A stretch of DNA of 64,000 bases from Lunularia cruciata (Eukaryota; Streptophyta; Marchantiopsida; Lunulariales; Lunulariaceae): contig OX419758.1 in assembly GCA_948567375.1 (NCBI GenBank), positions 46,205,473 to 46,269,472 on the forward strand, written 5' to 3'. The position numbers and the translations under genes are program-made. Positions 11,313-21,932 of this stretch are shown here, piece by piece. Numbering within the stretch: the first letter of the stretch is position 1; every line of letters begins with the position of its first letter. The notes under the pieces were generated by a model. That model did not search any database, had not been told where the DNA came from, and saw only the letters and a program-made list of their open reading frames with translations.

Positions 11313-12432
11313 GTCCTTGCACTCTAAAGCATTGAGAGTACACTATGCCTTGAAGAATATTATAAAGGAAGATCCTTTCAGCAGGGTATTGGTGGCCTAT
11401 GATGTATAAGGATACTCACACCTACATACAAAGTTGTGATGCCTGTCAACAAACAAGAAAGCCAATGGCTACTTCCTAGTGGCCTTTGAGACCAATTTTT
11501 CCATTGGCTCCATTTGAGAAATGGAGTATTGATTTTGTGGGTCCAATTCAACTAGTGACCCAAGTCACAAGGAAGAGATACATCTTGGTGTGCATTGATT
11601 ATGCTACCAAGATGATGGAAGCCAAGGCAACTTAGAGAGATGATGCAAAAATAGTTGCAAAACTTTTCTTCTAAAACATCAGTTCACATTATGGATGTCC
11701 TTTGGAATTGGTCAGTGATCAAAGAACTCATTTTTGAACTCCATGGTAGAACCATTAACCAAGTATTTCCAGATTAAACATTGAAAGATGACTCCCTATA
11801 ATCCAAAAGCAAATGGACTAATGGAAAAGGCCAATGGATTGTTATGTAAAATTTTGAACAAAGTGAAAGTCAATTATGCCTACAATTGGGACACAAAATT
11901 ACTTGCCGCTTTGTGGGCATATAGAACAACTGATAAGATTACAACCAAAAAAACTCCATATTTCTTGACATACGGATTGCATCCCATACTACCAATTGAA
12001 TTTGAAGTACCATCATATCAAATTCTTTGCAAGGAACAATTGTCAAAGGAAGAAAACCAAGATCTTTGGATCCATCAACTAATGTGGTTAGAAGAGAAAA
12101 GAGATTATGCAATGCAAACCACAAAGGAAGTGCAAGAACAAAGGAAATTTAGGCACAATAAGCGCATCAAGCCTGTTGTTGTTCAGGAGGGTGATTTGGT
12201 GCTATTATATGACAATTGCCAAATATGTTTTCTAGGCAAGCTGCATTTATGGTGGATAGGGCCCTACTGCACCATGCACATTTATGGCAATAGCTCTATT
12301 CAACTTGCAGACCTAAAAGGCAATCCCTTTTCCACTCGAGTGAACGGGTGGAGAGTTAAAAAATATTGGACCACAGACTCGGCTTTGTATAAAGAACCTA
12401 CTGTCCGTGTTTGCGGGGATGCTCACATTTGA
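11313..12432 (+). pseudogene. Integrase of the Athila/Tat-like element
   Basis: The catalytic DDE core is readable across one frameshift: WSIDFVGPIQ with the first Asp codon at 11531-11533, LVSDQRTH with the second at 11717-11719 in the same frame, and PKANGLMEKANG with the Glu at 11824-11826 in a shifted frame. From 11788 the C-terminal part is open for 214 codons and includes AALWAYRTT, TPYFLTYG, RIKPVVVQEGDLVLLYD, LWWIGPY and ADLKGNPFSTRVNGWRVK. The N-terminal zinc region at 11340-11460 is badly decayed. There is no chromodomain. The last codons run into a 99-bp tandem duplication. Confidence 0.85.
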
Positions 12433-12543
12433 GGAAGGGGGTATGGGTGGAGAGCTAAAAAATATTGGACCACAGACCCGGCTTTGTATAAAGAACCTAC
12501 TGTCCGTGTTTGCAGGGATGCTCACATTTGAGGGAGGGGGTAT
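12346..12543 (+). repeat. 99-bp tandem duplication at pol end / PPT
   Basis: 12346-12444 and 12445-12543 are near-identical (GGGTGGAGAG start, TTTGAGG(A/G)(A/G)GGGGGTAT end). Each copy carries the final pol codons, the stop and the purine tract, so the element has two PPT-like tracts, at about 12431-12441 and 12530-12540. Confidence 0.95.
12530..12540 (+). other. Polypurine tract of the Athila/Tat-like element
   Basis: GAGGGAGGGGG lies directly before the point (12541, TATATGGTACC) at which the independent giant solo LTR at 30942 also begins (TATAGTAC). That fixes this as the plus-strand primer site and 12541 as the first LTR base. Confidence 0.8.
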
Positions 12544-12874
12544 ATGGTACCCACATTTTTTATTTCGTTTGTTTTCTTTAAGTTTTGAAGAAGTGCGTTA
12601 GTAAAGCCAAAGGAGGGCTAAACGGGGAAGAAATGTGAAGAATTATGTGTTTGGCACAAACCCAAAGTCGGCCTTGGGTCACGTCCAAAGGACTTAGGTT
12701 GGACAAGATAAAACATAAGGACAAGGATTTTGTATTGGGAAGTGCAACCTGATCCAAAGATCTTGTAGCAAACTTCTTCAGGTTTTGCCAATCAAGAATG
12801 TAAGCGAGAAGAAAGTGACTACCTGGAGACCAAGAGGTTCTTGATAGTAACAAGAAACCACTTCATAGAATTGG

Positions 12875-13514
12875 TGTAATACTCCAAGGACAAGAGAAGA
12901 GAGAAAATATAGATTACACACTCAAACATTTGATGCCTCAAAGGAGCATCTTCTCTTTATTATATAGACAAAGAGGATCTCCTCCAAGGAAGCTCCACCA
13001 TAGGATTAGGCACACAGATAGGTGACATGTCAGCAAGCTCCACCCTTGGATTACTTACTTGGATGGGTGATATGTCTAGGTCCTATCTAGTTGGTCAAAC
13101 AAGCTTTGACTAGGGAAAATCTTTTAGGGAATCTTCTTGTAGGAATCTCAAAATCACATGAGTAAGGTACCGTTGGAAAGCTCTCAATGAGAAAAAGCAA
13201 GGGGAGGGAAGGCAAGCCTTTCCTTTGTTGGGGGGAATTGTAATCATTTTTAGGCCTAATTCATCTGTTTAGGCCTCCAAAATTGCCTTCAAAGATTTTA
13301 AGCATATTTTGGTTCCTGCTCTATTAGTAGAAGTCCCCTTTTTGTGATACCTCTTTCTGATCTGTTAAGTCCATCATTTTTGCCCTATTGGTAGAAATAC
13401 TCTTTTGGTGATACTTCTATCTGATTTATTTTGACCATCATGTATAATATCATTCAAGATGTTACCAAACCAAATTTCACATCTAGATCATATGGCTAGC
13501 TCTTGGTATTACTA
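12875..13514 (-). mobile_element. 3' LTR of chromovirus A
   Basis: 640 bp; starts TGTAATACTCC and ends GGTATTACTA (slightly altered terminus). Contains a TATATAAT-type TATA box on the minus strand near 12960. Compared with the 18230-18971 LTR it has lost about 100 bp between the two copies of an internal U3 repeat (near 13370-13380), presumably by recombination between the repeats. Confidence 0.95.
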
Positions 13515-13528
13515 ACCTCCCTCCTTTT
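13515..13528 (-). other. Polypurine tract of chromovirus A
   Basis: On the minus strand AAAAGGAGGGAGGT directly precedes the 3' LTR. It overlaps the end of the pol stop codon. Confidence 0.85.
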
Positions 13529-13745
13529 AAGATGCAACGTCCTTGTTGTGCAATTGTTGCTCAAATGCTTGCACCAACACCGGTGCATGTGTCAAATTGG
13601 CAGCGGGCTCCCAGGTTGCTTCATAGAGGGGGTAACCTTTCCATTGTACTAGATATTCCACCCATGGATGGCGAGTACCATGCATGTGTTTTTGGAGAAT
13701 CCACTCTACTTCATATTTGTCTATGCTGTCAATGAGTGTCGGACA
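13527..13745 (-). CDS. Chromodomain at the end of chromovirus A pol
   Basis: About 70 codons are open up to a TAA at 13527-13529. The translation has the chromodomain signature: YEVEWILQ, then YLVQWKGYP, then EATWEP and a C-terminal helix LVQAFEQQL. All three aromatic/hydrophobic landmarks (Tyr after the first acidic turn, Trp of QWKGY, Trp of TWEP) are kept. In chromoviruses this domain tethers integrase to modified histones and guides insertion. It is the best-preserved part of the element, while the RT core is deleted. Confidence 0.9.
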   Translation of the reverse strand, partial: CPTLIDSIDKYEVEWILQKHMHGTRHPWVEYLVQWKGYPLYEATWEPAANLTHAPVLVQAFEQQLHNKDVAS

Positions 13746-14900
13746 AGGTCAAATGTCTTGTGTGGAATGACCCTAGCCTGATTGGGGAGCATATTTGCAT
13801 AGTAGGGAGACATGGAGCACTGGATGTATCTTCATGTGTAGTGGTAGCTCAAGGTGATAGGCCACAACGCCGACGCGCGACGAAGAATCAAGAAAGGCCC
13901 AATAAAACGAGGTCTGAGCTTACGAGGTCCAACTAATGTGAGGTTGGTTGTCGATAGCCACACTTGATCCCCAACATTGAACTCCATGTGCCTAAGGTGT
14001 GCATCATCATACTGCTTCTATCAATTTTGTACAATTTGTAATCTGTGCTTGGCGCTCTCCTCACCTTGTTGGATTCTAAAAACAAATGTGTTGACTGCAT
14101 TGACCTTGGTAGCCATTGGACGGATCTTCATCAAGCTAGAAGATGTGAAGGGATGCTCACCATACATGAGGAAGAATGGAGGGACCTGGGTGGATGCATT
14201 CACTAAATTGTTGTAAGAGAATTCTACCAATGGGAGTAAGATGTCCCACCTCTCTTGCTCTTCTACGGTGAAGCCGCGTAACATGTCTTCAATCGTGCAA
14301 TTAGCCCGCTCTATTTGGCCATCTGTTTGTGAATGGTAAGATGTGGATTGGCCAACTTGGTTTTGAAGAAACCAAAGAGTGTTTGCCAAAACAAACTAGT
14401 GAATTGGGTGCCTCTATCGGTGATGAGTACTCTAGACAAGCCATGGTGAGAAAAGACTGCATCTAAGTATAATTGAGCTAGTTGTGGAGTGGTCACATCC
14501 TTGGTGGTAGGGCGTACATGAATGATTTTGCTAAGCCGGTCCACAAAGATCACGATGGAGTCAAACCCTAAGGTGGTCTTGGGTAATTCACAAACAAGAT
14601 CTATACTCACTTGTTCTCAACATTGGGTAGGAGTTGAGAGAGGTTAAGGAGCCCTGCAAGAGCTTGATTAGAAGCTTTGTTTTGTTGATAAAGTAGGCAG
14701 CTACACACGTAGTCCATCACATTGTTGCTCATCTTGGGCCAATAGTAATGGCTCTTGACTGCATCCAAAGTCTTGTCTACTCCGACATGACCTGCAATGG
14801 CCAAATCATGACATTCCGCTAGAATAGTGGTGTGTAATTCTGGGACATTTGGGATCCATAATCTCCCATCACAAAAGGTGAGTCCTTGGGCTATTGACAC
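13746..14900 (-). pseudogene. Integrase of chromovirus A
   Basis: N-terminal zinc region at about 14650-14860 (ECHDLAIAGHVGVDKTL followed by YVCSCLLYQQNK; H-H-C-C with changes). Core at 14311-14610: SIDLV with the first Asp and ITDRGTQFTS with the second. After a frame change 14021-14389 gives YHSQTDGQIERAN with the catalytic Glu, then SYNNLVNASTQ and FFLMYGEHP. Between 13746 and 14020 the C-terminal module is visible in broken frames, including an HPVLHVSLL-like motif before the chromodomain. Three separate frames with stops; inactive. Confidence 0.85.
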
Positions 14901-15715
14901 CTTTGGATGATTGTGCTTCTACAATCTGTGGATCCGTTTTTGTAGGAGCCAGAATCTCTGGCCAAAATTCAAGGTTAATCTTAATCTCTACCACCAAGTT
15001 GTTTGTCATTGGCATGCGGGTGAATGCATCTACAAGTTGCTTCTTACCTTCCACGTAGGTGATTGTCATGCTGAACCGTTGTCACTACTCTGCCCACCAA
15101 ATTTGGCGACGAGATAGATCCTCCTGCTTCTTGAGGTAGAGTAGATGTTTCTGGTTTGTCTCTACTACAAATGCCTTCTTGCCCAGATAGTGCTTCCAAT
15201 GCTTAGTTGCCAAAACAATGGCCAGATCTTCTTGTTTAGTGGTGTTGTAGTTGTGCTCTACTGGTAAAAAATTTTGAGAGAAATATGCAATTGGATGCCA
15301 TCTGTCATGCCACTCTTGTTGTAGGATTGCTCCTATTGCTACGCTTGATGCATTTGTAGCCAACTTGATTGGACGTTTTGGGTCATACCACTTCAAGATT
15401 GGTGCATGTAGCAAGGTGGCTTTCAATTCTTGAAAGGCCAACTCTTGTGCAGTTCCCCATGTCCACTTCTTCCCCTTGCCAAGTAGTGCTATTAAAGGCT
15501 ATGTAACCTTGGAGAAGTCCTTGACAAATCTACAATAGAATCATGTCAACCCCAAGAAGCTCTTGAGTTAAGTCTGATCTTTTAGGGCACTCCATTTTTG
15601 AATGACCTCTATTTTATCCGTCAATACTTGAATGCCCTTTGCACTTACTCTATGCTCCAAATAGTCTACTTCAGACTTGCCAAACTTGCACTTTGAGATT
15701 TTGGCGTACAATGCG
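14869..15715 (-). pseudogene. RNase H and RT thumb of chromovirus A
   Basis: 15085-15441 encodes an RNase H-like stretch: KLATNASSVAIGAILQQ (the first catalytic Asp of the usual DAS motif is Asn here), WHPIAYFSQNFLPVEHNY, EDLAIVLATKHWKHYLG and VETNQKHLLYL. The final Asp block reads KKQLVDAFTRMP at about 15020-15050. Upstream, 15445-15715 in broken frames gives the RT thumb/connection (KCKFGKSEVDYLEH, VLTDKIEVIQKW). The segment begins immediately after the RT deletion junction. Confidence 0.8.
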
Positions 15716-16121
15716 CATTGTATCATCCTTCTTCTTCACAAACAAGACAAGAGCTCCATATGGTGATACGCTAGGTTGGATGAACCCTTTCTATAGCATC
15801 TCCTCAATTTGAGTCTTACACTACTCCAACTCATGAAGTGATAAGCAATATGGGGCCTTACAAGGAGGTGTCTTCACCGGGAGTGTCTGGATCTACTCTC
15901 CTTTTTGGTGGTAACCCTGAGAGTAGATCATTGGGAAAGACATCTTGAAACTCATCCACCATATCTTTCAATTTCTCAAGAATTTCTCCATCAAGTTGTG
16001 CACTCTGGACTTCTCTTATTAGACCCATGAAACATCTATCGGTCTTACAGACACTTGTCATCCCTATGACATATAGAGGCAGTTTCTGCCTTTGTGATTT
16101 TTCTTTAACCCCAATGATTGA
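15700..16121 (-). pseudogene. RT N-terminal part of chromovirus A; catalytic core deleted
   Basis: 15858-16061 encodes the linker and RT start (VDEFQDVFPNDLLSGLPPKR). Then 15715-15855, in another frame, gives KGFIQPSVSPYGALVLFVKKKDDTMRIV. Instead of the next block (xDYRxLN... through YxDD), the sequence jumps at about 15712 to the thumb-proximal KISKCKF motif. By comparison with the family roughly 130-150 codons are missing, including the YxDD aspartates. An internal deletion is the simplest explanation. Confidence 0.85.
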
Positions 16122-16562
16122 TCATTGGTGGGTTCTCACTACTTTCTTCCTCCAATCTACCATAGGGTTGTAATGCTCTATCCATGGCATGTCTAAGATT
16201 ACATCATAATGAGCTAATTGTATCACTCGCCACTCAATTGCTTCTTGATATTCTCCTATAGAGAGTGTTACCCGTCTAGGTAATGATTCAATCCTCTCTG
16301 TTTGCCCATTAGGTAACTCTACTTCTTCACTCCCATCTCTCTCTAGATCCATTCACAATCTTATTGCAACAGAGCAAGACAAGAAATTCTTTGTTGCTCC
16401 TAGATCTATTAATACTCTCACTTGATTACCTTCTAGGATTCCATTCACGACAATCAATTGTGAGGTTGCATTTTGGGATCTTTGCGCATTAATCTTCTTC
16501 CTTCTCTTGCTTCTCTTCTTCCTTATTGAGCCAGTAAGGCCGCAAGGTACATTTATTGGCAA
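16122..16562 (-). pseudogene. Aspartic protease of chromovirus A
   Basis: Retropepsin-like region split by one stop at about 16353. The active-site loop reads VLIDLGATKNFLS, so the catalytic Asp is kept but the usual Ser of D-S-G has become Leu. The C-terminal hydrophobic pocket is YDVILDMPWIEHYNPMVDW, a standard Ty3/gypsy motif. It processes the Gag-Pol polyprotein in active elements. Confidence 0.85.
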
Positions 16563-17640
16563 TCTTTGTTTTCCAAAGTGATTTCCACCTCCTCCTCTTC
16601 AATGTGCCTTTCTATGTTGTTCAAAGATTGCCTGTACAAAGGCCAAGGACCTTTAGGGAAACAAGTGCAACAATTGGTAGAAATGTGCCCAATATGGCCA
16701 CAATTGTAACAATAATGTTGTTCTCCTTGAGTTCCTTCTCCTCGTGGGACTCTATCTCTTTGTTTTTCTACCTGTCCACGCTCCTCTTGAAGCGGTTGTG
16801 CTCCTTGATCTCGGAATCAAAGGTTTCCCAATTCCATTGGTATTGGTCCACCCATGTGTGGCATTTCTGCCCAATAATGTTGAGTTAGAACTACTCCTTC
16901 ACCTCCGCCAAATGCTCTTGTTATTCTCTACATACAAGCAATGGCTTCAAATACCATGTGAGGATTTTGCACCATGACTTCTTGGCAAATCTGCTCCTTC
17001 AACCCTTGTTTGAAATTGTCAAGAGATCTACTAGACTCATGCCGGTTATTGCAACTTGTAGATCAAAAAATGCCTCCACATACTCTTGTACGCTGTTCTT
17101 TAGTCTCAATCCCTATTGTCGGGTTCAAGCCATCTGCACAGAATCCACCGATTGGAAATTCTTCAACAATCCTTCTTGCATTGCTGTCCATGTGACCTCC
17201 CTTCTCTCTGCCAACATGGATCATTCCCAAGCATCATACCATGTGAGGGCTTTATTGATCAAGTACCCACATGCAAACATGCTTGCAGCATGCTCCTTGA
17301 TCTTTGTTGAGAACAATCGGAAATATCAATTCATTCTCAAGATCCAATTTTCCACTACATATATCGTACGCTGCCTCTTGTAAGGCTTGATGTTGTAGGT
17401 CTTCTCCATCCAGAGTAGCAATATGGCTTCATCGTTGATAGGGTTTATAGGCATGAGTGCCTCTCCAAGTACTTCAGTCATAGGTATTGGGTTTTGAGAC
17501 GGCTCTTCTTCTTGCATGGCTTGATCGTTCCTGAGGATCTACACTTGACTTTGTAATGTCTCCATAGTCATCTTAATCTCTCAAAATTCATTCAACATCC
17601 CTTGCATTCCTTGCACCATCTCTTGCAATTGCGGATCCAT
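16563..17640 (-). pseudogene. gag of chromovirus A, with zinc knuckle
   Basis: The start is taken at the ATG complementary to 17638-17640 (MDPQLQEMVQGMQG), followed within 35 codons by two stops. 17326-17517 gives an open stretch (MQEEEPSQNPIP onward). The capsid-like region follows in broken frames (a SMFACGYLINKALTWYD-like motif near 17250-17290). A CX2CX4HX4C zinc knuckle (CYNCGHIGHISTNC) is intact at 16670-16711. The protein would form the virus-like particle and bind RNA. Confidence 0.8.
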
Positions 17641-18229
17641 GGTTCTTGCAACACTCAATTGCTAATGTCTACTTCAATACAGAGTCACTATGATCACACC
17701 AAAAGGTGCACAAACTATCGGAACTACCATTGGACCTCAAAAGCTATCACTTGTTGATAATACTCCTCACCAAAATTCCTAACCACAAAATCTCTAAACA
17801 TCACTTTCGGTTTCACTACATAGCGGATTTCTATTTGAGTGTTGAAAGGGAGAGGATTTGGGACATTCATATCTATATTATCATAATAGAATGTAGTTTG
17901 TCAAATCCTACTCTTTGTCATATCACCACATGTAGAATCATCGGGTTTGGTGAGTTCATCATCCTAGGGCTCCATGAACTCTGCACCGAAGTGATAAACT
18001 AGCAATACACTCATCTGCTCACGCTAGATGTACATAACCTTGATGTGGAATGGATTTGAGAATGGAAAGCTAGGTGCGGGAAATTGTCCTCTTGGTGCAT
18101 CCATCCTCTCCGCTTTCTAAAGTCCTTCCTAAGCTAGCAATTACTTAATGTTCTCCACCTCAAATTACTCAATTTCAGTAGTTTGTGCTCTTCCACTCTC
18201 TTGGACTGAAACACTCGCTTTGATACCAT
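17641..18229 (-). other. Leader of chromovirus A with PBS
   Basis: Untranslated stretch between gag and the 5' LTR. The primer-binding site is the minus-strand TGGTATCAAAGCGAGTGT at 18211-18228, one base from the LTR. It resembles the initiator-methionine tRNA type (TGGTATCAGAGC) used by many plant LTR elements. Nothing else recognised. Confidence 0.85.
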
Positions 18230-18971
18230 TGTAATACTTTGAGGACAAGAGAAGAGAGAAAACACAGATTACACACTCAACATTTGATGCCCCAAAGGAG
18301 CACCTTCTCTTTATTATATAGACAAAGAGGATCTCCTCCATGGAAGCTCCACCATGGGATTAGGCACACAGATAGGGTGACATGTCAGCAAGCTCCACCC
18401 TTGGATTACTTACTTGGATGGGTAAGATGTCTGGTCTAGGTCCTATTTGTTTGGTCAAACAAGCTTTGACCAAGGGAAATCTTTTAGGGAATCTTCTTGT
18501 AAGAATCTCAAAATCATATGAATAAGGTACCATTGGAAAGCTCTAGACGAGACAAAGCAGGGAGAAGGAAGTCCAGCCTTTCCTCTATTGGGGGGAATCT
18601 ACACATTTTTTAGACCTAATTTATCTATTTAGGCCTCCAAAATTACCTTCAAAGATTTCAAGCATATTTTGGTTCTTGCTCTTTTAATAGAAGTCCCCTT
18701 TTGGTGATACCTCTTTTTGATCTATTTAGTCCATCATGTAACATCCTTCCAGATGTTACCAAACCAATTCTCACCTTTAAATCATATGTCTAGCTATTGG
18801 TTCTAAGGTTCTAAGGTTCTCAAGTCTATTTTGGTTTTTGCACTATTAGTAGAAGTACTCTTTTGGTGATACTTCTATCGGATCAATTTTGACCATCATG
18901 TATAACATCATTCTACATGTTACCAAACCAAATTTCACATCTCAATCATATGGCTACCTCTTGGTATTACA
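18230..18971 (-). mobile_element. 5' LTR of chromovirus A
   Basis: 742 bp with TG...CA ends (TGTAATACTTTG ... GGTATTACA). Contains the TATATAATAAAG region on the minus strand near 18315 and two diverged copies of a roughly 160-bp U3 unit ('attagtagaagtccccttttggtgata' near 18688 and 'attagtagaagtactcttttggtgata' near 18844). It differs from the 3' LTR at many positions, so the insertion is not recent. Confidence 0.95.
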
Positions 18972-19102
18972 ATTGGTGAGTGACATGGATCAACGACTAA
19001 AGAATGACCAATCAGCAAAGAACTATAAAATTGAGAATTTTGCAAGGAAGCAATGCAATGTCCAAACCCCATCCTATTCCTATTCAGAGTTGACCCAAAG
19101 GA

Positions 19103-21515
19103 ATGCAAATTTTGAATATGCAAGAAGAGTGGGTTAGAATCTCGGGTACGATCTTTCACAAGAAGAGAGTGAGTAAACACACAATGGCCCCAAAAGTGAG
19201 TAAGCAAAGTGTAGCAAGGAGTCTTGCAATGCATCAATTTGATTTAGTGGTGAGGATCAAGGTCTTATCAAGACTTTGTATCACTTTTTTGGCCTGGAAC
19301 TAGAATTTTAGCTTTCCAAGTTTTATGGCAGAGATTGCCGCAAGTGATTGCAAGGATGGGCCAAAGCACACAGAGAAGAGAGGAAATCTGGCTCAATGGA
19401 CTGAATTGGATTTGTGATTAGTCTTGGGTAGAGAAGTGGGAGAGGTAGGGGATACCACCTTCTATTGGAAGTGTGATGCACCAAAAGAAACTACCAAGGT
19501 TAGGAATTCTTTTAATCAACCACGCACAAAGAAAAGGTATAAGGTGGATAGTTATAGAGACTTAGTGCGGAGAGGGATTGTGAGCACGATGATAGCAATG
19601 TTCAAGCTAGAGCAAACCACCTATGTCACAATGCAATAGGTAGTCTTCTTTCATCAGATGTTTGCATGAGAAGTAGTGGATTGGGCAAAGTGTTTGCACC
19701 ACGGGTAGGGAAAATGATTATGGGTTGGAGAATAGATATCTAACCACACTACTTTGTACACTTTGCAGCTCACTTCTACTTTGGGCTGAACTTGCTGACG
19801 TCAGAGGAGAGAAGTAGAATGCGGTCTCATTTCCATCTAGACTTGCACAAAGAGGCAGATATGGACAAACAATATTACATGGAGCGGGTTTGAGAAGGAG
19901 ATGAGTATTACAAGAAGAGTGAAAAGGAGAGGATAGTAGCAGTTGACATCCCCAGGCCAAGAAAGAGAGATAGATCCAAGGGACGCATTGCAGTAGTATA
20001 GCCGCAAAAGATGCAAAAGCCTAATCCAAAGTCAGTGTTGGTGAAAGTAAAGGAATCAACTCCAAAAGAGGAGGAGGAAGAGTCGGAAGGAGAAACCAAG
20101 TCAAAGTGAGGAGCCTCAAGAGGAGAAGAAGAGTTCACACTACAAAGTGAGGAATCAAGCAGCGGCAATGAAGGAGAGGCTGAGGTTCAGCAAGCAAGAG
20201 GAAGAATCATAGAAGCGGAGAAGACAAGTCCAAAGGTGCCTACCGTCAAGCAAGGGTGTGAGAAGGAAGAAGAAGGTGTCTTGGTGTGTCCAAGAGGTGC
20301 CAGGGAGAAGTGCTCAAGTAGTCAACATTGGACCAAGTAAGGTTACTACCGAGGAGGAAGAGAGCTTGGATGAGGAAATGCTGAAGATATGAAGATCACG
20401 TCTTTGGCGTAAAGCACTTGTCAAGGAGTTACCTAATAAGAGCAAAGATGGCAGAGACAACAACATACAGTATGATGGAGTGGAGTATTTTTCAAAGGTA
20501 GTATGTCTCTTATTGATGTTTTTGCAATAGAAGAAAGTAGAGATGGCGAGTGCTAATCTGGATGTGAAGGATGAATTAGCAGTTGTGACGAAGTAGATTG
20601 CAAAGACCTTGATGTTGAGAAGTAAGCTAATGTGAGTAGAAATAGAAGCCGAAGAACCTTGGATACTTTGGAAAAAGTGAAATTGTTGATGCATGAGTAG
20701 AGCTGATAGATTTGAAGGCAAGTGTAGTAGTGATGGAGGAAGAGCTAGAGAGTCTAAGGAAGAAAGCAGCCGATAAAGATCAAGCCTGGCAGTGAGAGTT
20801 AATAGAGCGGAGTCAGGAGGAAGAACAATTGCAAGGATTGTTGAGAGTAGTGGAAGATCAACTCGTGTTGAATCAGCGAGAGAAGGAAGCAATGAAGGTT
20901 GAATTCAAGGACAAGTTGCAGATGTATTGCAATGAGTTGGAGGAGGAGAGAAAGAAAGAGAAGGTAGAGCTGGTTGTGGAATCAGATGCAATGGTGAGCA
21001 AGTTTAAAGTGTTGCTTAGCACTGAAGTTAAAGGGAAGTTGGAGGAAGCTAGACTGCACAAGTTGAAGTTGTTAGTGCAAGAGACAAGGAAGAAGAAGGC
21101 AAAGGACACGGAGTTGAACAATTTGTTGATTTGTCTATGAGATCGAGTAGATAAGAAGATGTTAGAGGTACGAGACAATGTTTGTCTCAAATTAGACCTT
21201 ATTAGAACAGACTGGGATAGACTTTGTAGTGAGGTAAAATTAGCAAGGAAGTTTGAAGTAGCAAAAGTAGGAGTACAAGTGTATTCAAATCAATTACCTA
21301 AGACATTAGAGAGGAGTGGGTCGGGAGATAAAGAGTTAGATAAATTACTCGCCAGTGCAATTGTAGTTTGTAGTGAAGAAATAGTAGAAATAGAATAGTT
21401 AGGAGTAGAATTAGGTAGACCCAAAGAAGGAGAAGTACTTGAAGGAACATTGGGTTTGGAAGCCAAAGTCAAGGTTGATATCAAATTGGATTATTATCAA
21501 ATTTGAGATATGAAG
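19103..21515 (+). pseudogene. Coiled-coil coding region inside the giant LTR (copy 1)
   Basis: A long plus-strand coding remnant. 19103-19639 is one frame with only a few stops (IKVLSRLCITFLAWN, NFSFPSFMAEIAAS, YRDLVRRGIVSTMIAMFKLEQTTYVTMQ). A second block near 19640-19900 reads FFHQMFA..VVDWAKCLHH in broken frames. Then come Lys/Glu-rich segments, and 20829-21140 encodes 103 residues of heptad-like coiled coil (LEEERKKEKVELVVESD, LHKLKLLVQETRKKKAKD, LNNLLICL). 21159-21398 follows in a new frame. The same blocks occur in the same order at 31200-34012. No known family recognised; the N-terminal start is not determined. Confidence 0.6.
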
Positions 21516-21610
21516 AGGCAAATATGAAGAGGCGCATTGTCATTTTGGATCTACAAGTTGGTAAAGTTGTTATAGAATGGTATTTATGTTAGCAATTGTC
21601 AAGTGCTCCT

Positions 21611-21620
21611 CTATTTAAAG
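21611..21620 (+). promoter_or_regulatory. Probable TATA element of the giant LTR
   Basis: CTATTTAAAG, matched by CCTATTAAAAGG at 34124-34135 in the other giant LTR. It lies after the end of the coding region and about 700 bp before the LTR end, placing the coding region in U3. Confidence 0.45.
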
Positions 21621-21886
21621 GAGGCATTTGCAGTGTGTTGTTCAATGTTCATTATTCTTGAGTATAGATAAAGAAAAGTGTTGATTTTAGTGCTGATTTT
21701 AATGCTCATTGCTTGAGCTTAATTCCAAGTATCAACTTTTTGTGTGTGTTTGTGAGTGTGTAGAGAAATTCAAAGTGCAAGTCAATGTGCTTGTTGGATG
21801 TTAGATTCCACAGCCTTGATTTTCATTCTATGTGTTTGACCCTAAGTGAAGCACAATCAAAGCAATGCCTTGACATATCTGAAAAG

Positions 21887-21932
21887 AATTGTAGTGTTGG
21901 TAGTATTGCATAATACTACCAACACTACAATT
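21887..21932. repeat. Perfect 21-bp-arm hairpin
   Basis: Arms 21887-21907 and 21912-21932 pair perfectly around the loop GCAT. The equivalent place in the other giant LTR (about 34384-34410) has only the left arm, so the right arm was added here. Confidence 0.95.

Larger units (their letters stand above)
12875..18971 (-). mobile_element. Chromovirus A, complete Ty3/gypsy insertion
   Basis: Minus-strand LTR retrotransposon with both LTRs (12875-13514 and 18230-18971), a PBS, a PPT and a gag-protease-RT-RNase H-integrase-chromodomain order. It is flanked by a perfect 5-bp TSD, ATTGG, at 12870-12874 and 18972-18976. It sits inside the giant LTR of the Athila/Tat-like element, whose sequence resumes seamlessly at 18977. 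Many stops, and the RT core is deleted, so it cannot move on its own. Confidence 0.95.

Noticed and set aside
12875-13514. Chromovirus A LTRs as DNA-transposon or MITE copies
   Set aside because: They are direct, not inverted, repeats around a gag-pol with PBS, PPT and a 5-bp TSD, so they are LTRs.
20314-20892. 192-codon minus-strand frame within the giant LTR
   Set aside because: Leu/Ser-rich antisense of the Lys/Glu-rich coiled-coil coding region; the plus-strand reading is the one shared with the second copy.
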